DNA from: Oscillospiraceae bacterium
GTDB taxonomy: Bacteria; Bacillota; Clostridia; Oscillospirales; Ruminococcaceae
Length of the DNA: 64,000 nt
Assembly (NCBI GenBank): GCA_017427265.1
Contig: JAFRTG010000021.1
Location: 1 to 64,000, forward strand
Direction of reading: 5' to 3'
A model generated the notes under the pieces. It was not told the origin of the DNA and did no database searches. It saw nothing but the letters and a program-made list of their open reading frames with translations. Position numbers and translations under genes: made by a program. Of the stretch, positions 26,373 to 35,920 are shown in pieces. Position 1 is the stretch's first letter. Each line of letters starts with the position of its first letter.

Positions 26373-27164
26373 ATGAAAATTCTTGCGGCATACGATACGG
26401 ATATCGGCAGAACCAAGCAGGTCAACCAGGATGCGCTCTGCATCCGTGAAGCAGAAACCAATCAGGGATTGTTCCATATGTCCGTGCTGTGTGACGGAAT
26501 GGGCGGCTTTTCCTGCGGCGAGGTTGCAAGCGCGACGGTGGTTCGTGCGTTTGCAGACTGGTTCCAGGAATCTCTGCCCAAGTATATGCTGGATTTTTCC
26601 ATTGATACCGTCTGGCGGGACTGGAAAAAGCTGGCAGAAGATTACAGCCGTGCTTCGGTGGAATACGGGCTCCGCATGAGCCCGGTCGTGAAGCTGGGCA
26701 CGACGCTGACGGCCGTTCTGATCACAGAGCAGTTCGGTGCGCTCTGCATTCAGCTGGGAGACTCCCGTCTCTACCGGCTGACAGATTCACTGGAGCGCAT
26801 CACCCAGGATCAGACCAAGATCGCCGTGCTGATGCGGCAGGGACAGCTGACGCTGAATGAATATGAGGAGGAGCATCATCCGGAGCGGAATATTCTCTCG
26901 GATTGTATCGGCGGCTCACGGGTTGAATGTCACCCGGATTTCTATCAGATTCCGGCAGACAAGCTGACGCCCGGAACAGCCTTCATGCTCTGCTCGGACG
27001 GCTTCCGGCATGAGGTTTCTTCCGATGAACTCTATACGGCACTTGCGCCGGAGAACCTGACCGATGAAGGTACCATGAAGCAGATTATTCGCAGGATCAT
27101 TGACCTGAATATGGAACGGAATGAAACGGACAATATCTCCGCGATACTGCTGAAAATCATTTGA
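26373..27164 (+). CDS. PP2C-type Ser/Thr protein phosphatase
   Basis: A 263-residue metal-dependent phosphatase. Signature sites: VNQDALCI near residue 17, LCDGMGGFSCGE with the metal-binding Asp41, LGDSRLYRL, MLCSDGFRHEV and the terminal ETDNISAILLKI. Complete for the bacterial PP2C family, cytoplasmic and soluble. It would reverse phosphorylation by the kinase 16 bp downstream, and the two FHA proteins of this locus would read the phosphorylated state. Confidence 0.93.
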   Translation: MKILAAYDTDIGRTKQVNQDALCIREAETNQGLFHMSVLCDGMGGFSCGEVASATVVRAFADWFQESLPKYMLDFSIDTVWRDWKKLAEDYSRASVEYGLRMSPVVKLGTTLTAVLITEQFGALCIQLGDSRLYRLTDSLERITQDQTKIAVLMRQGQLTLNEYEEEHHPERNILSDCIGGSRVECHPDFYQIPADKLTPGTAFMLCSDGFRHEVSSDELYTALAPENLTDEGTMKQIIRRIIDLNMERNETDNISAILLKII

Positions 27165-27179
27165 AACAGGAGAAAACCT

Positions 27180-28919
27180 ATGGCGAACATCGGTGACATC
27201 ATCGAGGGGCGCTTTCAGATCATTGAAGAGATTAACCGTGGCGGTATGTCCGTCGTCTATCTGGCAATGGATCTCACGCTGAAAAGCACATGGGCGCTGA
27301 AGGAAGTGACCCGTGCCGGAAATGAATCCAAGTATCGGAAAGCCCTGCAGGAAGCTCAGCTGATGAGTGAGCTGAAGTTTTACGGAATCCCGATTATCGT
27401 TGATATCAGAGAGGATAAGGAGCGTGGCGTCGCCTATATTGCGATGCAGTATATCCCCGGAAAGTCCCTGCAGGATATCATGCTGGAACAGAAGGCGCCG
27501 TTTTCCGAAGCGTTTGTGACCGAAACCGGCGTCCGCATTGCAGAGATCATTGAGTATCTGCACCAGCAGACACCGCCTGTCATTCACCGCGATATCAAGC
27601 CGGCCAATGTCATTTATGTTGAGAATGACAAGAGCCTCTGGCTGCTGGATTTCGGTGAAGCAAAGCGTCTGACGAAAAATGCGCTGCGCGATGAAACACC
27701 GAGCGGCACACAGGAATTTATGCCGCCGGAACAGCGCAGCGAAAGCCGCGGCGGCCGGCAGATCAGCAATGAGGCCTCAGATATCTTTGCGCTTGGTTCC
27801 ACACTGTTTTATATGGTAACGGGACAGTTCAGCACCCGTTCCCCCAATACCGATGAATATTATTCGATCTCGGATATTGACGGACATGTCTCCAAAATGT
27901 TCAGTGACGTCATAGCAAAGGCGATGGCTGTTTCGCCGGAAAAGCGGTATGCTTCCGTCACGGAGTTCCGGAATGCACTGATGCGCTGTACGGCCGATGT
28001 AATCGAGCGCAGCCGTTCCGCAAAGCTGAAGATCCGCCGGTTTTCTGCCGGACTGATTGCTGCGGCTGTCTGCACGCTGGCCGGCATCGGATGCCTGGTT
28101 GTCAACCGGTATAAGAACAATCAGGACTATGACGGGCTGATTCGGATTGCACGTTCCTCTGACGGTACACAGGAGGAAAAGCTCAGTGCCGCAATGCAGG
28201 CCATTTCGATCAAGCCGGCGACACTGGATGCCTACGATGCACTGCGGGAGCTGCAGGATTCCGACTATGAATTCACCGTGGAGGAGGAAAAACAGTTCTT
28301 CGGTGTGATCGCGCCGCACAAGGGCGAGCTGGAGCTGCAGCCGGGCTATTCGGAATTTGCCTATAACATCGGGCTGATGTATCTGATGAGCTATTCGCAC
28401 AGCTCGGAATCATATATCAAGGCGATTGACTGGTTCAGCGCCGTCAGCCCGGACAGCGAACGCTATAAGGCTGCTTCCGTTTACCGGGAGATCGGTGAAT
28501 ACGATAAAAACATTGAGAAAAAGGTCGATGCCGGAACAGAGAGCGGCGCGTTCATGGAGGAGTGGAACAATCTGCAGAGTGCAATGCAGGAGGCGCAGAC
28601 GGAAAACAATGAGCTGCTGCAGCTCAGACTGTTCCAGAAGGTGCTCTCCGCGATTACGGATTATTGCTACTATCTGCGGAAGGACGGCGTCGAACGTGCT
28701 TCCGTGACGGAGACCTATGACAGCATCTGTGAACAAATGGGACAGATCGCAGAGCTGAACGGCATTGAAGCCAGGACGACGATGAAGGCCATCGAGCTTT
28801 ATGTGAAGAGTCTGGACGAAAAACCGTCCGTTACCAAACGGGATCAGGTTTTTCTGGATATTTATCATCTGCTTTCCCCTGCACGGGAAGAGATTCAGAA
28901 GCGCTACGGAAAGGAATGA
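27180..28919 (+). CDS. Membrane Ser/Thr protein kinase of the T7SS locus
   Basis: A 579-residue Hanks-type kinase. The kinase domain spans ~8-270: glycine loop EINRGGMSVVYLA, catalytic Lys41 (WALKEV), HRDIKPANV with Asp138, and DFGEAKR with Asp157, so it looks active. One TM helix follows at ~288-308 (AGLIAAAVCTLAGIGCLVV). The ~270 C-terminal residues outside are helical with a TPR-like look (EEKLSAAMQAISIKPATLDA; IGLMYLMSYSHSSESYIKAI); no PASTA repeats. AGGAGA lies 8 nt before the ATG. The exterior may sense or bind something at the secretion site; its ligand is unknown. Confidence 0.93.
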   Translation: MANIGDIIEGRFQIIEEINRGGMSVVYLAMDLTLKSTWALKEVTRAGNESKYRKALQEAQLMSELKFYGIPIIVDIREDKERGVAYIAMQYIPGKSLQDIMLEQKAPFSEAFVTETGVRIAEIIEYLHQQTPPVIHRDIKPANVIYVENDKSLWLLDFGEAKRLTKNALRDETPSGTQEFMPPEQRSESRGGRQISNEASDIFALGSTLFYMVTGQFSTRSPNTDEYYSISDIDGHVSKMFSDVIAKAMAVSPEKRYASVTEFRNALMRCTADVIERSRSAKLKIRRFSAGLIAAAVCTLAGIGCLVVNRYKNNQDYDGLIRIARSSDGTQEEKLSAAMQAISIKPATLDAYDALRELQDSDYEFTVEEEKQFFGVIAPHKGELELQPGYSEFAYNIGLMYLMSYSHSSESYIKAIDWFSAVSPDSERYKAASVYREIGEYDKNIEKKVDAGTESGAFMEEWNNLQSAMQEAQTENNELLQLRLFQKVLSAITDYCYYLRKDGVERASVTETYDSICEQMGQIAELNGIEARTTMKAIELYVKSLDEKPSVTKRDQVFLDIYHLLSPAREEIQKRYGKE

Positions 28920-28923
28920 GGAT

Positions 28924-29319
28924 ATGGGCGTACTGAAAATCGCGGCGATCGTGCTGTTTGCGCTGGCCGGCGGTGCCTTCCTGTTCAGCTGGATTTACTT
29001 TTTCAGCAAGAATGTCGCAGCGGATATCCGATTCCTGCGGAAAATCGACGAAAATGCCGAGAGCGGCGAACACAGGGATTTCAGCGGCGTTTCCTTTGCA
29101 AAGGCTTTTGAGCAGGAGAAAACACCGTCAAAGCGTAATACGTCATCCGGAAAGGAAATCGTTGCTGCCTCGCTTACCGTTGATGAGGGAGAGCCGGAGG
29201 AGATCGTTCCGGCAGGTTCGGAAACGCTGGACTGGACATTGCCGGAGGGCGCGGAATTCCTTCTGACAAAGGACATTACGGTTTATCACAGCAATAAAGA
29301 ATATCTGATTCGTGAATAA
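28924..29319 (+). CDS. Single-pass membrane protein of unknown function
   Basis: A 131-residue protein with an N-terminal TM helix (LKIAAIVLFALAGGAFLFSW, residues 4-25) and an acidic, mostly disordered remainder. The end (DWTLPEGAEFLLTKDITVYH) is a short beta-rich patch. Not recognised. It starts 4 bp after the kinase stop with GAGG upstream, so it is translated with it and could be a kinase substrate or an adaptor; neither is shown. Confidence 0.7.
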   Translation: MGVLKIAAIVLFALAGGAFLFSWIYFFSKNVAADIRFLRKIDENAESGEHRDFSGVSFAKAFEQEKTPSKRNTSSGKEIVAASLTVDEGEPEEIVPAGSETLDWTLPEGAEFLLTKDITVYHSNKEYLIRE

Positions 29320-29458
29320 GCCGAAGAATATGGAGATGCTGTTTTGACAGCAATGAGAGAGGAAAACATTCCCGCAATCAGTGCGGTGACGTTTCTGCTT
29401 TGCCGGCAGGGCGTACTGAACGGGAGCAATCATGTATCATTACAGGAGGTAACGAGGA

Positions 29459-32400
29459 ATGAAATGTTGGAAGAGGGGTGCTGCATTTGCATCCGCAATG
29501 CTGCTGTTCGTGTTGCAGGCTGCTCCGGGCTTTGCGGCGCTTCCGGCAGTTGCCAAAACTGCGGCTGCGGTTTCTGCTCACGACGCAGAGAAAAACGCTG
29601 AGCCTGCAGCGACAGCCGCGACTGTTCCCGCAACAACAACAACGGTCACCACGATGACCGTTAAGCTGTCAACGGCACCGAAGTCTGCGACTGTATCAAC
29701 TGGATCGAAGGCAACGACTGCGTCAAAGACGACGGCTGTTACCACACAGCCTAGTAATGTCCAAGTCAAAGCGGGACCTACCACCCCGACAACAACGACT
29801 ACAACGACAACAACTACCACCACTACTACGACTACAACAACAACGACGACGACTACTACCACCGGCACGACTACGACAACAACTACCACAACTACCACAA
29901 CGCAGCCTGAAATCAAGTTCAATGTTACGATTCCGACCGGATGGAAGGATAATCTGGATGATTGGCATGTCCGTCCGACAGAAAACGGTGTAGTGAAAAA
30001 CGGATATAAGGTGGAATATGCTGTGTATGACAAGCTGCCGGAGGAAGGCAGTAAGGCACTGACATACAGCACATGGAAGCCTTCGCTGACGGACGAGGTA
30101 AAAGCGCAGATGGCGGGGAATAAACATATTATTTTCCGAAGCAGCCGCGACGAAAAAAACTATTATTATTCCGCTCAGTATGAGTACAAGCTCGATTTCT
30201 TCGGACCGAAGGGAGACGCAGAAAAGAATAGTGAATCATTCATAAATGAAGATGGCAATACAGATATGCAATACACATTTACGCTGGAGAACTTAACTGA
30301 TGCCGGTTCAGGACTCGCAGCTGTTCCGGATGTGCTGTCTTTGGATATCTGGTTCAAACACGACTGGGGAAATGGGTGCATTGCATATGAGCACAGAACC
30401 TGGAATGCGAAGAATGCATTGACAAGAATATGGTATATGTTAATAAATGGCGAACTGAGTTATTGGTATACTGAGGCTGTGGATCCGAATGAAATGGGAA
30501 GTCTGCATGTTACATTTGCAGATGAGGAGAAAACAGAAATTGAGAAAGTTCAACTGATTTTTAATCAGGACTTTGCCAACCATATTGATACCATAACACT
30601 GAGCATAAAAGATCGGCTGGGTCATGCATTATCTTATCGGAACGATGAAAAGACTAGCCGGTTGGGGGAGAATCATGGAAAAAGTGAAATATATGACGAT
30701 GAAAAGTCACCCTCCGGCAAGCCTTCTGAAATTCAGATCAATGTGCTGGAAGGAAAGCGCAGTGTAACCGGTGATTTTATGAGACCGGATCTGACAGATT
30801 CACCGAAAAAAACCGGAAAATACGGCAAGGGAGACGGGACATTCCTGTTTGCCAATGACCGTGATTATCTCAATCTGCATTTCAAATGGGCAAACCCTGA
30901 AAAAGTGTATGTTCGTGTGTATAAAGATAAAAATAAGAAATCACTTGCTGCTGAACTGGCTTTATCCATGTCAGGAGACGGCGCGGGCGGAAGGCTTGAC
31001 AAAGCAGTGCTGAATTCCGCGGAGGAACTGAGTACATACAGCAACGTAAAAAATATGGGTATGATCGGGCCCGAACCGGAGTTAGTTTCTTCTCAGATTG
31101 CACACTATATGAACGGTTATAAATCGGGCACATATAGAGATGGATTTGATCATAATATCACAATCCCGGTTTCAGCCTTGAAACTGGATCAGTGTACCGA
31201 TGCGTCACCGTATTACATTGAGGCTTCAATGTTTAGTATGGACGAAGAAACGCATAAAGAGACGATGCAAAATTCCGGAATGATGAAGGAAAACTTCGTC
31301 TATATGCCGGCGACGGATTCTGAGGAAGGCATCACCATGATGATGCCGACGAACAAGTATGTTGTGACAAAAACTGACAACGGCAATACAGAGTATTATG
31401 TGCGGCGCAGCACGGAGACAACCGTTACAGAGCAGGGTGCAGAGAACAGCGCCAATATACTGGGAATCAAACTGGACAATCAGGTCGGTATCAAATCCTA
31501 TGACATTGCAGTCGAAAGACTGGGCGCCTCGACCACTGTTACGCAGATTACGGAAAATAGCTGCGATGTCCCGAAGTCCTATGTCACTTCCTATACAACT
31601 GTTGTGGAGGTTTCGGATACAACCGGAAAGCAAACCTCCGTTGCGACAGTGACTTCTGTGGTGAAATATAATGATCTGCTGAAATCAAAAACAAATTCGA
31701 TCCGGTACGATGATGCGGAGCTTTATCAGGACGGCATTCATGACATCCATGTCAAGATGGTGGACGTCGGCGAAAGCAAGCATGAAAAGACGTTCCGGGT
31801 CGTCATGGATAATCAGGCACCGGAGATCAAAAATGCAGAGGTCAAAAAGACCGGCGAAGGACTGCTGCACTTCCTGTCATTCGGCATATTCGGCAATACC
31901 AAGATGGAGATTTCAGTGAAGGTAGACGATAACGGCGGCGTCGATGTACTTGCCAAAGACGTTGTGCTGCATCTCGACGGAAAGAATATCCCTGCTGAAT
32001 CGGTTGAAGGCCATCGACATCACTATTGCTTCAAGGATATTGACATCAGGAAAAAGGAAGATACGGACAAGGGTGTTCTCAAGGACACGCCGTATATTAC
32101 GGTGACAGATGAACTCGGAAATTCGGCACGGTATATTTTTGTCACGGAGAAAAAAGCCCGGAAGGCAAACGACGAGGACGACGATTATGAGGCTGTTGTA
32201 TCAGCTGATAAGCTGAAAGACGGTACCGTCCTGATGCTCGAAAACATTGAACCGACGGCCACGCTGAATGCGATCGGCTACGCAGCGGATGTGCCTGAGG
32301 GTGTCACGATGAATAAATATGCGGACTGCACGGAGGATGCCGACAGCGGAATTACATGGTATCCGTGGAAGCTGCAGTATCAGGTGAACGCAAGTGACGC

Positions 32401-35329
32401 TGATTCCGGTCTGCGGAAGGTCGAGGTTTATGAGCGGGATGCAGACCTTGACGGGTTGAAGGAGCAGCAGTATGATCCTGCGGACGATCCCGGAACGACA
32501 TCTACCTATCAGGAGGATAATCCTTTGCAAGAAGGTGCAGAGGGCTATGATGCGGACATGGATTTCCTGCAGGGTGAAGAACCGTGCAAGAGCGGCAAAT
32601 ATGTCTATCAGCTGGATAATGAAGGCATCTATGAGCTGCAGGGCAAGGCGCTGGACAATGCCGGCAATGAAGCCAAATCCGATGTCCGGAGAATCGGTAT
32701 CGACCTGACGGATCCTGCTGTTAAGGATGTTGAATTCGTCGGATGGTCACAGCCGGAAATCGTGAACCCGATTTCGTATGAGTATTTCTTCCGCGAAAAT
32801 GCAGTTGTCCGTGTATATGTTTCGGATGTTTGCGTTTCAAGAAGCGAGAGAAAATTCAATCCTGACAGAAATTACGTTTCTTCCGGTATTGACAAAATTG
32901 AGCTGCATCTGAAGGATGCCGCAGACGTCGAATCGAATGCAAAGAACTATCCGGATCCGGATGTGCAGACGCTGAAAAAAGTTGACGACAAAATCTACTA
33001 TGCGGAGTTCCTGATTGAGGAAGGCTATAAAGGAACGATTCACGCAAAGGTGACCGACCGTGTCGGCAGAACCTCCGTTGATTTTGATCCGAACGGTGCC
33101 GTTCTGGAAAGTCAAGAACGCCACGACGGTCAGGGACATATTATCATAAAGCCGGAAAAAGAGACGGACAGAACAGATGCTGCCGGCCTTCCGCTTTACA
33201 ATCAGGCTGTTCCGGTTACTGTCACCGTTTCGGATAAATTTTCCGGTATCAAGTCGGTGCATTGGAAAATTGAAAACGATGACAGGGAAGGCACGATCGA
33301 GTACGACCGTTTCGGTAACTGTACAGGCGCAGACGGCGTGGAGATCATCGGAGAGCCCGTGAAGGATCAAAACCTTGTGACGGAGCTGCAGTTCCGGATC
33401 ACAGCAGCAAGCAATACCAATAACAACCATGTCAGAATTACGCTGACAGACAATTCCGGCAATACGAGCAGCGACGAAATTGCGTTCAGTATTGACACCA
33501 CGCCGCCGACCATCCGCGCAGAGCTGGCAGGTACGGCTGCAAAGAACGGCAAGTATCATAACGGTACAATGACCGTGAATGTTTCGATCAATGAACGCAA
33601 CTTCCTCGGCAGCGATGCCAAGGTCATTCTGACAGCAAACGGCACCGAGCAGAATCAGGCACTTGCCTTTACCGATGACAACATCATCGGCGAGGATGAC
33701 ACGGTGCATACAGCGAGCTTCCAGGTTGCAGCAGACGGCGTCTATTCGGTGCGGGTGACCTATACTGACCGCGCAGGCAATGAAGGTGCAGCTGCCGGCA
33801 TTGCAGAGTTTGTGGTCGATCAGACTGCTCCGGCCGTGAAGATTACATCTGTCAGTGCAGATGCGGCCAAGCAGGAGGAACTGAGCAAGAATGCTCTCGA
33901 CAACTACTTCGGTATCAGCAGAGACATCTCCGTTGAGATCGCTGACACCAATCTGGATGCACACGGTATTACCGTAATGTGTGACGGCAAGAACATCACC
34001 GACACGCTCGGTATTCAGTTCAAGGCCGATGACAAGAAAAACACAGTTGCAAAGTTCCGGATTGACAAGAACGGCAGCTACGACATTTCTGCCAATGCAG
34101 GCGACCTCGCAGGCAATCAGGGCGGCGATAAGCTCGCGCACTTTGTCATCGACAACGGCAGCCCCGCCATTCAGGTGAAGCTGTCCGATGAAAGCGGTGT
34201 GTATCTGAATGCGGACAAGATCGCACCGGAAATCTCCGTTTCCGATACGGAAAACAACCTCCGGATGGATACGCTCAGCATGACGCTGACGCAGTATGAT
34301 TTCTCCAGGAAGGACCGCGAGCTGGTCGGCTTCAAGGGCTTTGACAAGGCTTCCGGCGATGCGATTGCATCTGCGGACAGAAGCGACGAAAAGCAGGCGG
34401 ATGTCAAGCTGAAGAATCTGACTGATGACGGCATTTATGAGATGAACATTTCTGTCTGCGATAAGGCCGGCCATGTCATCAATGTGACAAAGCAGTTCTC
34501 CGTCAACCGCAACGGTTCGACTTACCGCGTCGAGAACACCGACGGCAGAAAGAACATCACCTCGCTTGACGAGGATCAGCGCTATTTCAAGAATACACAG
34601 GATGAGCCGCTTTCCTTCCGGATTGTTGAGGTGAATGTCAACCGCCTGAAGGATCAGGACATCATCGTGCGTATCACCCGCGACGGCAATATCATTGAGA
34701 ACAGTCTCCGCCCGACGCTGAAGGAAGGCGACGAAAAGGCAAAGAAATGGTGCGTCTACCAGTACGATTTCGACAGCGATCTCTTTACGGAAAGCGGAAA
34801 GTACATTGTAAAGCTGTACTCCGTTGACCAGGCCGGAAACGAAAACCCCGTCACGGACAGCACCGGAAAGGATCCGGCATCGCTCACGTTCTTTGTGGAC
34901 AACGAAAAGCCGATTCTCTATTTCCGGGATGCAGCGGATAAATCTGAGTTCTGCAGCAATACCACCTACAACGCTGACAGCAAGAAGATCGAGATTGAGG
35001 TCTACGACAATTCGCAGCTGGAGCCGGTTGCCTATGAATTCAGCCTGCACCAGAACAACGAAGTCATCCCGCTGACTGCGGAACACCAGCCGGGCAGCTT
35101 CATCTATCTGGTCGATATTCCGAACGCCGCTTCGATCCGCGATCTTTCCGCGGCAATCACGGACTTTGCCGGAAACGAAACGGTTGACAGCATTGACAGA
35201 TTCTATGTAACGAAAAACCTGTTTGTTCTTTGGTATACCAATACCCCGCTGATGATCGGCACCATTGCCGGTGTCGTCACAGCTGCCGGTATTGCCGCAT
35301 TCCTGGTATTCCGGAAGAAGCGCGGATGA
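29459..35329 (+). CDS. 1956-residue membrane-anchored surface protein with Thr-rich stalk
   Basis: A very large exported protein: signal peptide (residues 1-27, ending GFAALPA), a low-complexity Thr/Ala/Val region to ~150 including an almost pure Thr run, a long beta-rich body, and one C-terminal TM helix (LMIGTIAGVVTAAGIAAFLVF) closed by RKKRG. In the second half Ig-like units recur with the pattern DxTxPxI...Y.V.VTDRAGNEGAA, as in bacterial Ig-like/Big_3-type domains. No LPxTG. AGGAGG lies 10 nt before the ATG. Lying inside the T7SS operon, it could form an outer conduit or adhesin; that is speculation from position. No enzymatic motif was seen. Confidence 0.82.
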   Translation: MKCWKRGAAFASAMLLFVLQAAPGFAALPAVAKTAAAVSAHDAEKNAEPAATAATVPATTTTVTTMTVKLSTAPKSATVSTGSKATTASKTTAVTTQPSNVQVKAGPTTPTTTTTTTTTTTTTTTTTTTTTTTTTGTTTTTTTTTTTTQPEIKFNVTIPTGWKDNLDDWHVRPTENGVVKNGYKVEYAVYDKLPEEGSKALTYSTWKPSLTDEVKAQMAGNKHIIFRSSRDEKNYYYSAQYEYKLDFFGPKGDAEKNSESFINEDGNTDMQYTFTLENLTDAGSGLAAVPDVLSLDIWFKHDWGNGCIAYEHRTWNAKNALTRIWYMLINGELSYWYTEAVDPNEMGSLHVTFADEEKTEIEKVQLIFNQDFANHIDTITLSIKDRLGHALSYRNDEKTSRLGENHGKSEIYDDEKSPSGKPSEIQINVLEGKRSVTGDFMRPDLTDSPKKTGKYGKGDGTFLFANDRDYLNLHFKWANPEKVYVRVYKDKNKKSLAAELALSMSGDGAGGRLDKAVLNSAEELSTYSNVKNMGMIGPEPELVSSQIAHYMNGYKSGTYRDGFDHNITIPVSALKLDQCTDASPYYIEASMFSMDEETHKETMQNSGMMKENFVYMPATDSEEGITMMMPTNKYVVTKTDNGNTEYYVRRSTETTVTEQGAENSANILGIKLDNQVGIKSYDIAVERLGASTTVTQITENSCDVPKSYVTSYTTVVEVSDTTGKQTSVATVTSVVKYNDLLKSKTNSIRYDDAELYQDGIHDIHVKMVDVGESKHEKTFRVVMDNQAPEIKNAEVKKTGEGLLHFLSFGIFGNTKMEISVKVDDNGGVDVLAKDVVLHLDGKNIPAESVEGHRHHYCFKDIDIRKKEDTDKGVLKDTPYITVTDELGNSARYIFVTEKKARKANDEDDDYEAVVSADKLKDGTVLMLENIEPTATLNAIGYAADVPEGVTMNKYADCTEDADSGITWYPWKLQYQVNASDADSGLRKVEVYERDADLDGLKEQQYDPADDPGTTSTYQEDNPLQEGAEGYDADMDFLQGEEPCKSGKYVYQLDNEGIYELQGKALDNAGNEAKSDVRRIGIDLTDPAVKDVEFVGWSQPEIVNPISYEYFFRENAVVRVYVSDVCVSRSERKFNPDRNYVSSGIDKIELHLKDAADVESNAKNYPDPDVQTLKKVDDKIYYAEFLIEEGYKGTIHAKVTDRVGRTSVDFDPNGAVLESQERHDGQGHIIIKPEKETDRTDAAGLPLYNQAVPVTVTVSDKFSGIKSVHWKIENDDREGTIEYDRFGNCTGADGVEIIGEPVKDQNLVTELQFRITAASNTNNNHVRITLTDNSGNTSSDEIAFSIDTTPPTIRAELAGTAAKNGKYHNGTMTVNVSINERNFLGSDAKVILTANGTEQNQALAFTDDNIIGEDDTVHTASFQVAADGVYSVRVTYTDRAGNEGAAAGIAEFVVDQTAPAVKITSVSADAAKQEELSKNALDNYFGISRDISVEIADTNLDAHGITVMCDGKNITDTLGIQFKADDKKNTVAKFRIDKNGSYDISANAGDLAGNQGGDKLAHFVIDNGSPAIQVKLSDESGVYLNADKIAPEISVSDTENNLRMDTLSMTLTQYDFSRKDRELVGFKGFDKASGDAIASADRSDEKQADVKLKNLTDDGIYEMNISVCDKAGHVINVTKQFSVNRNGSTYRVENTDGRKNITSLDEDQRYFKNTQDEPLSFRIVEVNVNRLKDQDIIVRITRDGNIIENSLRPTLKEGDEKAKKWCVYQYDFDSDLFTESGKYIVKLYSVDQAGNENPVTDSTGKDPASLTFFVDNEKPILYFRDAADKSEFCSNTTYNADSKKIEIEVYDNSQLEPVAYEFSLHQNNEVIPLTAEHQPGSFIYLVDIPNAASIRDLSAAITDFAGNETVDSIDRFYVTKNLFVLWYTNTPLMIGTIAGVVTAAGIAAFLVFRKKRG
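29787..29908 (+). repeat. ACN codon run (poly-threonine stalk)
   Basis: About 40 nearly uninterrupted ACA/ACT/ACC/ACG codons, broken once by GGC. The synonymous codons are mixed, so the run is kept as protein sequence and not as a simple DNA slippage tract. Confidence 0.85.
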
Positions 35330-35366
35330 GGATTGAAGGATTCACAGGAAAGAGAGGAATTTCCAT

Positions 35367-35570
35367 ATGAATAAATGGCTTGAGTGGGTCATGCTGGGCC
35401 TTTGCATTCTGAATACGCTGATGAATATTTTCTTTCTGATCGTGCATCTGCGCTCGAAACAAGCGGTGGATCATCAGAAGGGACTCAGCGGAAGTGTGCA
35501 CTGCCCGCATTGCTTCAAGGCGTATGACGTAAATCTGAAAAACTGTCCGCACTGCGGACACAGTCGGTAA
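35367..35570 (+). CDS. Small membrane protein with a zinc ribbon
   Basis: A 67-residue protein: N-terminal TM helix (WVMLGLCILNTLMNIFFLIV) and a C-terminal double CPHC motif (CPHCFKAYDVNLKNCPHCG), the four-Cys pattern of a zinc ribbon, presumably on the cytoplasmic side. Not assigned to a named family. It lies 37 bp after the large surface protein, with GAGAGGAA upstream. It may be a membrane tether in the secretion complex (inference). Confidence 0.75.
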   Translation: MNKWLEWVMLGLCILNTLMNIFFLIVHLRSKQAVDHQKGLSGSVHCPHCFKAYDVNLKNCPHCGHSR

Positions 35571-35575
35571 CGAAA

Positions 35576-35609
35576 TGCGGCGGACAGCGGATGTCTGCTG
35601 TCCGCCGCA
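35576..35609. repeat. Perfect 13-bp stem-loop before the second effector module
   Basis: TGCGGCGGACAGC pairs perfectly with GCTGTCCGCCGCA around an 8-nt loop; no T-run follows. Similar in place and kind to the hairpins at 21130-21241 and 23803-23838. Confidence 0.7.
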
Positions 35610-35670
35610 GCGGATTCCGCCAGACGTCTCCGGATGCCGGGGCGCTGCTGAAATGAAGGGAGAGGTTATT

Positions 35671-35916
35671 ATGAGAGGCTCAGCACAGGGACGACTGAAT
35701 TCGATCCGGTCGGAGCTGAATTCCGTGATCGGCGAGCTGGGAAGCATTGCAGCCGGAATATCGGCGGATTGCACCGGTGTCGGCAATGACAGATGTGCGC
35801 AGTCTATCAACAGTGTCGTCAGCAGATATCAGTATGTTCTTCGGCTGCTGAACAATGTGGATACATCAACTGTGACGGATGAATGGGCTGCAGCACACGG
35901 TCTGAAAGAGGATTAA
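35671..35916 (+). CDS. Small helical partner protein B (glycine-rich effector module)
   Basis: An 81-residue protein, MRGSAQGRLNSIRSELNSVI..., homologous to the small protein at 23951 (shared SIxSELxSxIGEL and late VDxxxV). It ends 4 bp before the glycine-rich effector gene. In the lipase module the partner follows the effector; here it precedes it. Start at ATG 35671 after AAGGGAGAGG; an ATG at 35653 lies upstream of this site and is less likely. Proposed chaperone or co-secreted partner, by context. Confidence 0.75.
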   Translation: MRGSAQGRLNSIRSELNSVIGELGSIAAGISADCTGVGNDRCAQSINSVVSRYQYVLRLLNNVDTSTVTDEWAAAHGLKED

Positions 35917-35920
35917 CGCT

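Noticed and set aside
29578-30072. Minus-strand poly-Val frame
   Set aside because: Antisense of the Thr stalk.
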